Source: a virus. Taken from it: a stretch of DNA of 43,508 bases. The stretch covers positions 1 to 43,508 of IMG/VR virus record IMGVR_UViG_3300036861_000339; one strand, written 5' to 3'. A program made the translations under genes and the position numbers. The notes beneath the pieces are model-generated. The model made no database searches, was not told the DNA's origin, and saw only the letters and a list, made by a program, of their open reading frames with translations. Within the stretch, counting starts at the first letter, position 1; each line of letters begins with the position of its first letter. Below, one piece after another: positions 25,890 to 33,035 of the stretch.

Positions 25890-26539
25890 CAGCCGTGTTC
25901 CCCGGTACGAGGGTTCCAGTAGCCACCAGATGCAGTTTCCATTGGTGACCTCGGAGCTGGGTTAAACCATTCATGCCCATTACTTGAGCTATGTTTCTCA
26001 TTCAGGGGATGCGCTTCTTTAATACATGGAGTGTAGATACATCTGGTTTTTAGAGGAATCCAACCTTCATCTCGAGGATCAGTAACTACGATTGACTCCT
26101 CGGGAACAGGTAGCTGGACAACCACAACTTTAGCTTCTCTGAGTAGTGATAGTCCACTGGCATCCCGATAAGCTGTTTCATAGTGAACTCGCCTGATCCC
26201 AGAGTTGACGATGAGCTTTGCACAGGGGAGGCATGGAGCGTGAGTGCAATGGAGTTCAGATCCGTCAGTGCTCGTTCCAAACCTGGCCGCAAACGCGATT
26301 GCATTCGCCTCAGCATGCACCGTTCGATCGCACCCCCCATGAGTGCCAATCTGGCATCCAACAGAAATGCAATGTGGGAGTCCGGCAGGCGCCCCGACAT
26401 ATCCTGTTGAGATGATTCGACCTTCTCGGGAGATGACGGCTCCGACTGATGCTCGTTCACAGGTGCCTCTTGTTGAAACAACCACAGCCAGTCGCATTAA
26501 CCATTCATCACGATCCGGTCTTGAAAAACTCCTTGACAA
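25889..26539 (-). CDS. dCMP deaminase (ComEB type)
   Basis: A 216-aa zinc deaminase with the catalytic HAE (75-77) and PCLPC (102-106) motifs, plus the N-terminal RPDRDEWLMRLA opening and the TCERASVGAVI strand. It converts dCMP to dUMP, feeding thymidylate synthesis or lowering dCMP. The TTG at 26539 is chosen because later ATGs would remove the conserved opening helix; it overlaps the ThyA-like gene by 32 bases. It shares TGATG with the polymerase start. The ~70-residue C-terminal extension after the deaminase core is unusual. Confidence 0.88.
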   Translation of the reverse strand: MSRSFSRPDRDEWLMRLAVVVSTRGTCERASVGAVISREGRIISTGYVGAPAGLPHCISVGCQIGTHGGCDRTVHAEANAIAFAARFGTSTDGSELHCTHAPCLPCAKLIVNSGIRRVHYETAYRDASGLSLLREAKVVVVQLPVPEESIVVTDPRDEGWIPLKTRCIYTPCIKEAHPLNEKHSSSNGHEWFNPAPRSPMETASGGYWNPRTGEHG

Positions 26540-27275
26540 TTTCTGCCACCCTTTCTCTCTCCACTGAAAAAATATGCATTGACGAGATGTGCATAACTAG
26601 TCTACCCACTTCCACGTTTAGGGCTGTAGCCATCCATTGCCCCAATCGACACGCCATGTATACATCATCGTTGAAATGTCGAAAGAAATCACAAGATCGG
26701 ATGTAATAAACAATCTTGAGTTTTCCTTCGCGTACCAGAAAGTGATAACCAAGGGTACATGGCACTCGTTGTCCATCTACTGCTCCTGTATCCTCTGGGA
26801 ACCAGACTGGCAGATACGCTTGACGAGTGTAAGGGTTTCTCTTGAGCAGTTGAACAACATCCTCAAGATCACCATATGGGTATCGGAGTCCAAAGTTGCT
26901 GTGCCATTGGCCATTTACACCTGCGAATTTCGGCCAAAATCTTTCCGGATAAGTATGAGAGAATTTTTCATCGGAGATATGTACCGCGTTACCAGCTTGT
27001 GCAAAGGGCCATCTGACATGAGAAGGTGGCGGATTATACGGTATTCCCGAGACGCGTTCTTGAAAGTGTTCTTCGGCCCATGGTAGATTGGGATTGACTT
27101 CATCCTGCAATTCCTCTACTGTTTCTGGAATCTCCAAGGTTAGAGTCACATCTTCTATCTCGATTGTCTTCCCCTGTGGAATATCACCACGGATGGCTTG
27201 CCACTCACCTACATCTACTATTGGAGCTTCGGTTAGTAAGCCAGCGATGTTGAGATAGACGTCACGAAAACTCAT
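26508..27275 (-). CDS. Divergent ThyA-superfamily enzyme A (candidate dCMP hydroxymethylase type)
   Basis: 255 aa from the ATG at 27275 (ATGA overlap). The C-terminal half aligns by eye with thymidylate synthase: YGDLEDVVQLLKRNPYTRQA (phosphate-loop region), catalytic Cys173 in VPCTLGYHF, Arg193 exactly 20 residues later in IRSCDFF, and H-SS-MHIF near the end. At the place of E. coli ThyA Asn177 (11 residues after the Arg) there is Asp204, as in T4 dCMP hydroxymethylase. The window also has ThyX, so dTMP supply need not depend on this gene. I infer a pyrimidine-5-transferase acting on dCMP or a similar base; the product is unproven. Confidence 0.7.
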   Translation of the reverse strand: MSFRDVYLNIAGLLTEAPIVDVGEWQAIRGDIPQGKTIEIEDVTLTLEIPETVEELQDEVNPNLPWAEEHFQERVSGIPYNPPPSHVRWPFAQAGNAVHISDEKFSHTYPERFWPKFAGVNGQWHSNFGLRYPYGDLEDVVQLLKRNPYTRQAYLPVWFPEDTGAVDGQRVPCTLGYHFLVREGKLKIVYYIRSCDFFRHFNDDVYMACRLGQWMATALNVEVGRLVMHISSMHIFSVERERVAEIVKEFFKTGS

Positions 27276-27484
27276 TTGCGCGCGCTCTTCGGGAAGCAAG
27301 AGCGTGGACGCTTGCCCTCTTGTCTCATGTGAGCGTAAGTTTTAGCTCTATGTTCAATTGGAACCTTTGATAGTCTCTCATACTCTGCCTCGGTCAAGCC
27401 CCTCTCATTATCTCTGATTGCTTCATTGGGGTTATCCCAATTCAGCTTCCTCATATCACCCGTCTGCGGGTCGATAGCTCCCAT
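27272..27484 (-). CDS. Small basic protein between the two ThyA-like genes
   Basis: A 70-aa, charged protein (LTEAEYERLSKVPIEHRAKT, ending RPRSCFPKSARK) coupled at both ends: its ATG touches the stop of ThyA-like gene B and its stop overlaps the start of gene A (ATGA). No recognised domain. Its place between two ThyA-superfamily genes suggests a partner or accessory role, which is only inference. Confidence 0.6.
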   Translation of the reverse strand: MGAIDPQTGDMRKLNWDNPNEAIRDNERGLTEAEYERLSKVPIEHRAKTYAHMRQEGKRPRSCFPKSARK

Positions 27485-28392
27485 TACATCGCCTCCTTGA
27501 TTGCCTCTTCAAGCACGGCGACAGATCGCCGCCCTTTACCCATCAGTACAAGTTCAGAGACTTCACGAGATGTTCGCTTCTTCTCAGTCTTACGCATCTC
27601 GCCTTCTGCGTGCCACCCCTTAATTGTCAAGTTCTCCACAGGAAGGGGGGTGTAGACTCCTGATTGGGATCTCATATACTTGGTGCGCCACCTTCGTGCT
27701 GCTCTCCACTTAATCTCACCTTCATCTCGGTCCATGTATTTAATGTAGTACCGGATGGACTCCCCGACTCTCGTATCTGCTTCTGCATATTTCTCAAGCA
27801 GACCTCTCTGGTGGAGGAATGCGATGACTTCTACTGCTTTGATAATGAAGTTCGGGGCGTAAACTTGGAACTGGATGGTTGAAGGGTCGACGCCCATTCG
27901 CTCACCGAGTCTTCGAGCCACGAAGTCACCAAGCGCGTAATCTGCGACGCCACTGAACCCAAGTGATTGGGTACGAGTATAGAGCGTAAGTGTAGCAGGC
28001 TTTGGTTGTCGTCGGAAACTGAGACCGAGAAGACACTTCCCCCATTGGTGAGTTGCTTTCTTTCCACGGAAATTCGGAGGGACATCCTTGAACTGCCAGA
28101 GCGACTCATAGGTCTTCACATTCATCGCGTTGTTCACCCAGGCGTGGAGTGACTCGACATCCACGTACTGACCGGTGAACTTAGTCCACTTGGTTTTCGT
28201 GAGTCCGATGTCGCCCAGATCGAAGTCGAAGACTGCCGACTTGGCCAAGATGTGGTTATTGAATGAATGCCAGATATTACGCTGGAAATAGTCGATTGCT
28301 GGACGACCCTGTTTGTTTACAGAATCATCTAACATCGAGAAGTATGCACCTTCCCAAGCGGCCTTGATGTTAGGGAAAGTACCCTTAATCAC
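27484..28392 (-). CDS. Divergent ThyA-superfamily enzyme B
   Basis: A 302-aa protein not obvious at first sight, but the core lines up with thymidylate synthase: Cys120 in WGKCLLGLSF, Arg140 exactly 20 residues later in LTLYTRTQSLGF, and Asp151 at the Asn177 position (GVADYALGDF), with the helix VARRLGERMG following as in ThyA. The His-rich motif near the ThyA C terminus is missing (QVYAPNFIIKAVEVI). The N-terminal ~95 residues are unlike ThyA. It forms a near-tandem pair with enzyme A. I infer base modification with altered substrate or loss of the folate step; a structural model is needed. Confidence 0.55.
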   Translation of the reverse strand: MIKGTFPNIKAAWEGAYFSMLDDSVNKQGRPAIDYFQRNIWHSFNNHILAKSAVFDFDLGDIGLTKTKWTKFTGQYVDVESLHAWVNNAMNVKTYESLWQFKDVPPNFRGKKATHQWGKCLLGLSFRRQPKPATLTLYTRTQSLGFSGVADYALGDFVARRLGERMGVDPSTIQFQVYAPNFIIKAVEVIAFLHQRGLLEKYAEADTRVGESIRYYIKYMDRDEGEIKWRAARRWRTKYMRSQSGVYTPLPVENLTIKGWHAEGEMRKTEKKRTSREVSELVLMGKGRRSVAVLEEAIKEAM

Positions 28393-28636
28393 GAATGCCC
28401 GCCTGTTCCCGCCGCAATCGATCTACTCGTTCTAGTTTCTTGACTAGTACATCTACGAATTCCTGTGGCTTGACCACCCCCATCAGCATCATCAAATCTA
28501 ACACCACTTGGTGTTCGGCCTGATGAACCGTGGCTTCTCCATATTTGGCAATGAACTTGTCTCTGAGACTTTCTGGTTCTGCACCTCCAGCTTTATAGAG
28601 ATTTGAAGCTGGCATTGGTACATGATTACCTGACAT
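28385..28636 (-). CDS. Small helical protein, unknown
   Basis: An 83-aa protein: ESLRDKFIAKYGEATVHQAE, then a hydrophobic helix (VVLDLMMLMGVV) and a charged helix (FVDVLVKKLERVDRLRREQ). It overlaps the upstream gene by 11 bases and the ThyA-like gene B by eight. No catalytic motif seen. Conservation of such small genes beside ThyA-like genes would be informative. Confidence 0.6.
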   Translation of the reverse strand: MSGNHVPMPASNLYKAGGAEPESLRDKFIAKYGEATVHQAEHQVVLDLMMLMGVVKPQEFVDVLVKKLERVDRLRREQAGIRD

Positions 28637-29030
28637 CTGAACCCTCTGAAAGGCCGCCCTTCTTAGCTGAGTAAGTTCCTGATGCAGCTCTCTGTCGATT
28701 GATCTCCTGCTTCCTCTGGTATGCTTCTGCCAACTCCTCGTCTGTCACACCCATCACTGTGAGCATATTACCGAGGAAGTGGAGTGCATCAATTATTTCA
28801 TCCCTGACGCGCTCTCGGTTGACGAAGGGTTCATCTTTAGCCCAAGGCTTCCAGCTGAACTCCTCTCTGACCTCCGCCAATTCTTGAACAGCTGCAGTAC
28901 AATTCCAGTTCAGATATTCTGCCATGATTGATGGTTCAAGCAGAGCTAATCTGTATTGGTTACCATACCCATAAGTCTCTCGTTGAAGCCTATCAGTTGA
29001 CTCCAACCACCGCCACTGCCACTGCGTCAT
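28626..29030 (-). CDS. MazG/dimeric-dUTPase-like NTP pyrophosphohydrolase
   Basis: A 134-aa all-alpha protein with the family pattern ExxE...ExxD: VQELAEVREEFSWKPW, then RDEIIDALHFLGNML, and a C-terminal EAYQRKQEINRQR. This superfamily includes MazG, dimeric dUTPase and the T4 dCTPase/dUTPase. Next to ThyA-like and deaminase genes, removal of dUTP or dCTP is likely; which nucleotide cannot be read from the sequence. The ATG directly follows the upstream TAG. Confidence 0.8.
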   Translation of the reverse strand: MTQWQWRWLESTDRLQRETYGYGNQYRLALLEPSIMAEYLNWNCTAAVQELAEVREEFSWKPWAKDEPFVNRERVRDEIIDALHFLGNMLTVMGVTDEELAEAYQRKQEINRQRAASGTYSAKKGGLSEGSDVR

Positions 29031-29261
29031 CTAAGTATTAGTCGTCTTCTCTGTGGATGTTTTCTCTTGTTTGATCCCTAGCCACTTCGCGTCATTCGCG
29101 CAGAGGTCTGCACCTTCTGGCAACTCTCCATGGAGTACTCCAGTCATCACGGTACCACAGTGGGCGGTGGGGTAGAAAGCATGACCGGCAGGTGGAGCTT
29201 CTCCAGCATGAACTAGCCCGGTATCATCACTAGCGTAGATAGGATTGATCTGTTCAATCAT
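29031..29261 (-). CDS. 76-aa protein, unknown
   Basis: The ATG at 29261 overlaps the stop of the RlpA-like gene (ATGA), and is preferred to longer in-frame starts inside that gene. The product starts MIEQINPIYASDDTGLVHAG and has His and Cys residues in AFYPTAHCGTVM and GADLCAND that could bind a metal. Function unknown. Confidence 0.6.
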   Translation of the reverse strand: MIEQINPIYASDDTGLVHAGEAPPAGHAFYPTAHCGTVMTGVLHGELPEGADLCANDAKWLGIKQEKTSTEKTTNT

Positions 29262-29707
29262 GGGAATCTCCATTCGATAGGCCCCGTGAAGCAATGGTGT
29301 AGAAGTGTGCAGAGGCCTCCTGAAAGATCCCAAGTGCGTCCTTCAACGTAAGGCCCTCGATCGATAACCGGCACCGTTTTGGTGATCCCGGAATACTTGA
29401 ACTCAACAAGAGTTCCACATGGTAAGGTGCGGTGAGCAACTCCGAGGATCTCAGTGGTGTAAGCTTCTCCGCATGCGGTCCTCTTTCCATAGAAACCGGG
29501 TCCATACCAACTTACCTCGGGATCCTTTTTCCAATTGGACCCAGATGATGCATTCGGTAGAACCGATGCCCCTGCTGTGGAGTCGACCACGACACGTATT
29601 GAAGCAGTCGGGACTGCAACTTCTGGTTCAACGGGGATGTGCGGTACATTAGTCGTTGCCGCAAGTAATGCAGCAATGAACCGAGTGATGACATCATTCC
29701 AATTCAC
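29258..29707 (-). CDS. RlpA-like double-psi beta-barrel protein
   Basis: 149 aa from the GTG at 29707 (AGAGG 10 bases upstream); the longer frame from 29755 would run deep into the kinase gene. A weakly hydrophobic N terminus (FIAALLAATTNV) may be a signal or anchor. The barrel has the family motifs VSWYGPGFYGKRTACGE, AHRTLPCGTLVEF, and VIDRGPYVEGRTWDLSGG, including the Asp of the RlpA lytic transglycosylase site. It could cut peptidoglycan glycan strands. Its place among nucleotide genes rather than the lysis genes is odd. Confidence 0.8.
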   Translation of the reverse strand: MNWNDVITRFIAALLAATTNVPHIPVEPEVAVPTASIRVVVDSTAGASVLPNASSGSNWKKDPEVSWYGPGFYGKRTACGEAYTTEILGVAHRTLPCGTLVEFKYSGITKTVPVIDRGPYVEGRTWDLSGGLCTLLHHCFTGPIEWRFP

Positions 29708-30215
29708 CTCGCAAATACCTCTGCAAATGTTCCACCACTTGCCGAGGCTCAACAATACTTAGCCAGTTGAACTTGTAAAATCGAAGCCCGTAGTACTTTT
29801 GTTCAACTGCCATCAGTTGATCATAAGCCTCGACGAGTTCGGTAAACTTATCCGTCACCCCTTCCATCTGTGATTCTGCACGGACCCCCAATTCGAGGGT
29901 TGCCCGATCTGGGCGAGCATAGATGAGTAGCGCTTCTCGGCGAAGCCCTCTGATGATACCGCTAATATCCGCTTCTGAAACTGAGAGTTCTCCTCTGATC
30001 ACTGGACCATAAACGAGTTCTGAGTAGACAAATCTATCATGCAATGGAATAGCAAATGAAAAACTTGGCGACATCATGGTATTCCAAACATCTAATAGAT
30101 CATCTCTCTTACCAATGGGTTTAATCATTTCAAGGCGGTCTGTGAACAGATCATTAAGGTAACCCACAAGGTGAGATTTACCAGCTCCGTCTGGACCTTC
30201 AACGATGATCCTCAT
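29694..30215 (-). CDS. Deoxynucleotide (thymidylate-like) kinase
   Basis: 173 aa from the ATG at 30215, which has AGGAGG at ideal spacing; the in-frame ATG at 30257 lies inside the promoter. The P-loop is GPDGAGKS (7-14), followed by DRFVYSELVYGPVIRG, typical of the dNMP or nucleoside kinase DR-x-x-S region, and a LID-like ARPDRATLELGVRAE segment. It would phosphorylate dTMP or another (modified) dNMP for incorporation. It is the first gene after a perfect promoter. Confidence 0.8.
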   Translation of the reverse strand: MRIIVEGPDGAGKSHLVGYLNDLFTDRLEMIKPIGKRDDLLDVWNTMMSPSFSFAIPLHDRFVYSELVYGPVIRGELSVSEADISGIIRGLRREALLIYARPDRATLELGVRAESQMEGVTDKFTELVEAYDQLMAVEQKYYGLRFYKFNWLSIVEPRQVVEHLQRYLRGELE

Positions 30216-30233
30216 GTCGCCTCCTACCTCCGT

Positions 30234-30262
30234 ATTATAAGACAGCCGCATCACCATGTCAA
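30234..30262 (-). promoter_or_regulatory. Sigma-70 promoter for the nucleotide-metabolism block
   Basis: Perfect TTGACA (30262-30257) and TATAAT (30239-30234) with a 17-base spacer ending CTGTCT. The kinase ATG is about 19 bases below the -10, with AGGAGG between. The -35 overlaps the stop of the SNF2 gene. Same design as the other three promoters. Confidence 0.85.
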
Positions 30263-31803
30263 GGACGTAAGATCTGCGGGTCGTGTAGAATCATCTTAGC
30301 AATGTTCTTCTTTTCCTCTAAAGCTATATACTGGAGAGCATCGATTGATCGAGGAACTACCAAGCGATAATAAGTAATCTTCTCGTGAATCTCTGCACCC
30401 GCCCTGTGGAGACGATCCTGTGACTGCGCATAGTTAATGAACGAGGTATTCATCGAGTAGTAGATAGCCACAGGGGCCTTGAACAACTCAATTCCCTCAG
30501 ACCCCGACTGCACCTGAGCGATGAAAACTCTTACCTTCTCCCCATTCTGAAACTCCTCTTGATAACTGTCACGGAGGTGAGTGGGGACACTTCCGGACAG
30601 TATTCTATGTTCAATCTTCATTTTAGTTAGTTGCTTGTCTAATCTCTCGATGTCAGCAATGAATCTGACAAAGATAACAACCTTGTGTCCATCCGCAATT
30701 ACTAGGTCCTGCAACAGATCGCTGCAGACTTTAAGCTTTGCGTCATCGATGATACGGATGATACCCGCTTCATCTTTTAAGAAGCCAGAAGTGATTTGAG
30801 ACAGACGAAGTAGCTTGGTAAGAACTATCTTTGCAGAAGAGACTACACCAGTCTCAATCTCTACAATCATCTCGGTTGCCATCTTCTGGTAAATCTGAAT
30901 CGCACGGTAAGAAAGTGTCACCGGTACGTCAACCCACACTTTTGGAGGTAAGTCGAAACACTGATCCTTGCGCACTCGATAGGACCAGGTACGCACCTTC
31001 GTGATCAACTCTTGGATGTGACGGTATCCTTTAAGTTGATGCTTACCCCATCCGCCCCAGATGCCGTATCGATTTCGGAAGTTCTTCCAGTGACTCCTGA
31101 TATCGCCTTGCCCGAAGATGCGTTCGTCTAGGACTCGGAACTGTCCGAATGCGTCGAGGGGCGCTTTCGTGATGGGTGTGCCGGTGAGGATGAGAGTTTG
31201 GTCGACTTCTCTTCCGATCCTGTAACCCGACCGTGACTGTTTAGAGGTCGGATTCTTGAGACGATGGGACTCATCGAAGATGACAAGATCAGGCTTCCAC
31301 TTGAGGATGCTAGCCTCAACGCTACCTCCCTCGTCAGCTTCTCGCCAGATGCCCTCATAATTGATGATGAGATAAGTAAGTTTAGTCTCATCAGGGTGGC
31401 GCAGAATTCGTGCGAGATCGGCCATACGTTCCCTTGTAGAACCTTCAAGTCGGAAGGCACGAGAAGGGACGTTGGAATGTTGACGGATCTGACGTGGCCA
31501 AACTCCCAACACTGAAAGCGGAGCAACGACAAGAACTCGTCTGACTCCGAAATTGTAGAATCCGATGCCTGCCCAATCAATTGCTACCTTCGTCTTTCCG
31601 GTGCCCATCTCCATGAACAAAGCACAACGGCCTCCAAGCCGCATCACCTTATTGAGGGCACGCTTCTGGTGGGAATAAGGCTTCGTCTTGAAGCTATACT
31701 TAGGTTTCTTCGTCGGTGTCAGAATCAGTTTCTTCAATATCGTCATCGCTAAGGAAGGTGCGATGGCAGGCGGGGTTTCCGGAAGCATTAATTGTTCCGT
31801 CAT
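30259..31803 (-). CDS. SNF2-family (SF2) DNA helicase/translocase
   Basis: 514 aa from the ATG at 31803, which has AGGTGG upstream; 31821 is an alternative. Motif I is MEMGTGKT, motif Ia VVAPLSVLGVW, motif II DESHRLKNPTS, motif III ILTGTPI. The second RecA lobe has VVIFVRFIADIERL, IAQVQSGSEGIEL and QSQDRLHRAG, the QxxxRxxR motif VI. The insert pattern matches phage SNF2-like helicases. It likely remodels DNA or protein-DNA complexes in replication. Its start overlaps the small Zn gene upstream. Confidence 0.9.
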   Translation of the reverse strand: MTEQLMLPETPPAIAPSLAMTILKKLILTPTKKPKYSFKTKPYSHQKRALNKVMRLGGRCALFMEMGTGKTKVAIDWAGIGFYNFGVRRVLVVAPLSVLGVWPRQIRQHSNVPSRAFRLEGSTRERMADLARILRHPDETKLTYLIINYEGIWREADEGGSVEASILKWKPDLVIFDESHRLKNPTSKQSRSGYRIGREVDQTLILTGTPITKAPLDAFGQFRVLDERIFGQGDIRSHWKNFRNRYGIWGGWGKHQLKGYRHIQELITKVRTWSYRVRKDQCFDLPPKVWVDVPVTLSYRAIQIYQKMATEMIVEIETGVVSSAKIVLTKLLRLSQITSGFLKDEAGIIRIIDDAKLKVCSDLLQDLVIADGHKVVIFVRFIADIERLDKQLTKMKIEHRILSGSVPTHLRDSYQEEFQNGEKVRVFIAQVQSGSEGIELFKAPVAIYYSMNTSFINYAQSQDRLHRAGAEIHEKITYYRLVVPRSIDALQYIALEEKKNIAKMILHDPQILRP

Positions 31804-31903
31804 GGACCCACCTACGTTCATCGGAATCTTCGCCCTTGCCCCATGTTTTACCCTCTGTGGACCGTGCCTTCACGTGCACCCAACAGTATCTACATTGCAT
31901 CAT
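31700..31903 (-). CDS. Small zinc-finger-like protein overlapping the helicase gene
   Basis: A 67-aa protein whose ATG overlaps the preceding stop (ATGA). It begins MMQCRYCWVHVKARS and has HDGTINASGNPACHRTF, giving a likely Cys-Cys and Cys/His zinc site, and an acidic tail (DDDIEETDSDTDEET). It overlaps the helicase N-terminal codons by about 100 bases in another frame, which lowers confidence, but the Zn pattern and coupling favour a real gene. Confidence 0.5.
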   Translation of the reverse strand: MMQCRYCWVHVKARSTEGKTWGKGEDSDERRWVHDGTINASGNPACHRTFLSDDDIEETDSDTDEET

Positions 31904-32361
31904 CGCCGCTTCCTTCTAATACTGCCTTTCACAATTCGTCCTTCCTTCTTGTTCTTCTTCAACTGTTCCTTTCGTGCTGCTCGTAGTTCTTGCTGCATCT
32001 CAATACGAATGACTAATTCTGGATTGTACATCCGCACATAAGCATCTTTGATACTGATGCTGCAGACGGTACATCTTGGTAACGATGGAGTATAGAAGTC
32101 GGCATAGTGAACTTCAGCCTCTTCAAATACCCGCCACTTCACGCAGTAAGGACACCACAGGAGGCCGTGTTGAGGTGAAATTGCTCGTTTGGGTGGGGGT
32201 GGAAATGCCTGACGAGCACTGATCACGTCAACTACAGCGATGCCGTGGAGCTTCAGCTTCTTGCCATACTCCACGGCAGATTTGGGGGAATTGCCCTCGA
32301 ACTCCTTGACGAGAAGCTTTCCCTCGTCTCTCCATTGAGTTTTCCAGGCGTTTTCCATCAT
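31900..32361 (-). CDS. Zinc-ribbon protein with basic tail
   Basis: A 153-aa protein. The middle has LLWCPYCVKWRVF and LPRCTVCSISIKDAY, two CxxC knuckles that form a zinc ribbon. The C terminus is strongly basic (KEQLKKNKKEGRIVKG, RRKRR). It is the first gene below the structured leader RNA, with AGGGGAG before ATGATG. Nucleic-acid binding is likely; it may act on transcription or on the RNA itself (inference). Confidence 0.7.
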   Translation of the reverse strand: MMENAWKTQWRDEGKLLVKEFEGNSPKSAVEYGKKLKLHGIAVVDVISARQAFPPPPKRAISPQHGLLWCPYCVKWRVFEEAEVHYADFYTPSLPRCTVCSISIKDAYVRMYNPELVIRIEMQQELRAARKEQLKKNKKEGRIVKGSIRRKRR

Positions 32362-32387
32362 TCTCGTCTCCCCTGCTATGAGATTGG

Positions 32388-32888
32388 GCCTCCTGCCAGC
32401 TTATCGCGGCTGGAACCTCACGGTTTCGGCCATTACCTCAGGAGGCATAGCGAAGGGTAGTAGTTGGCCTCGTTAAATCAACTCTTCGACATCGGCCATG
32501 CCAGCCTCAAGATCTCCTCGCTGCAGACGAGGTTCCTGACTTCGCTACCCTTCGAGGAGAAGTGAACTAGAACCAGGCCTACCGGTTTAAGCAGAGAACC
32601 CGCCGCATTGGTGAGATTATTCGAGTTACTACCCGTAGGAACTTGCTCGGGCGTGTAGACTCCTACTTCCCACTCTGCCTATTCACTTCTTCCCGAAGAG
32701 TACGAAGGGCACCGTATCCTCGTGAGACCGATGCCCTTCGAGAAGAGAGTGACCTGAATGGGGCACTGCCTAGAAAGGGCTATCCCCGACCGGACTAGTA
32801 AGGCCGATCGTTCACTCTCTTCTCGAAGGTGTGGACCAGACGATTCGCTTCACCGTGGGGGGAGACGATTCCACCACGTCCGGTCCAC
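32388..32888 (-). ncRNA. Large highly structured RNA (about 500 nt)
   Basis: No open frame on either strand. Read on the minus strand from a start predicted at 32888, the RNA begins directly with a stem, GTGGACC (32888-32882) with GGTCCAC (32837-32831). Then follow an 18-bp perfect helix (32829-32812 with 32752-32735), an 8-bp helix (32740-32733 with 32710-32703) sharing six bases with it, a 9-bp helix (32690-32682 with 32566-32558), a 10-bp helix (32554-32545 with 32460-32451), and a final 8-bp helix (32446-32439 with 32395-32388) enclosing CCAGC/GCTGG. This resembles ornate large phage RNAs such as GOLLD or ROOL in style; identity is untested. It may also be the leader of the downstream operon. 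Confidence 0.7.
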
Positions 32889-32894
32889 TTACGC

Positions 32895-32923
32895 ATTATA
32901 AGACAGCCCGTATCTTATGTCAA
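32895..32923 (-). promoter_or_regulatory. Sigma-70 promoter of the structured RNA
   Basis: Perfect TTGACA (32923-32918) and TATAAT (32900-32895), 17-base spacer ending GCTGTCT. The predicted start coincides with the first base of the first RNA stem. Divergent from the promoter at 32953. Confidence 0.88.
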
Positions 32924-32952
32924 GGACTAAATTTAATCTGAGAACAAGAATA

Positions 32953-32981
32953 TTGACAGGGAAACCGTGTTGTCTTATAAT
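32953..32981 (+). promoter_or_regulatory. Sigma-70 promoter of the rightward early operon
   Basis: Perfect TTGACA (32953-32958) and TATAAT (32976-32981), 17-base spacer ending GTTGTCT. It faces away from the minus-strand RNA promoter; the two -35 boxes are 29 bases apart, so one regulator could control both. Confidence 0.88.
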
Positions 32982-33035
32982 ATCTCAGTCGGGCGACGCG
33001 CGACATAATGACCACGCGTAAGGGAGATTGGCCGC

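Noticed and set aside
30216-30257. Upstream start for the kinase at 30257
   Set aside because: It overlaps the promoter -10 and -35; the ATG at 30215 has a good AGGAGG.
32362-32890. Coding region in the structured gap
   Set aside because: Stops occur in all frames, and the perfect stems explain the sequence better.
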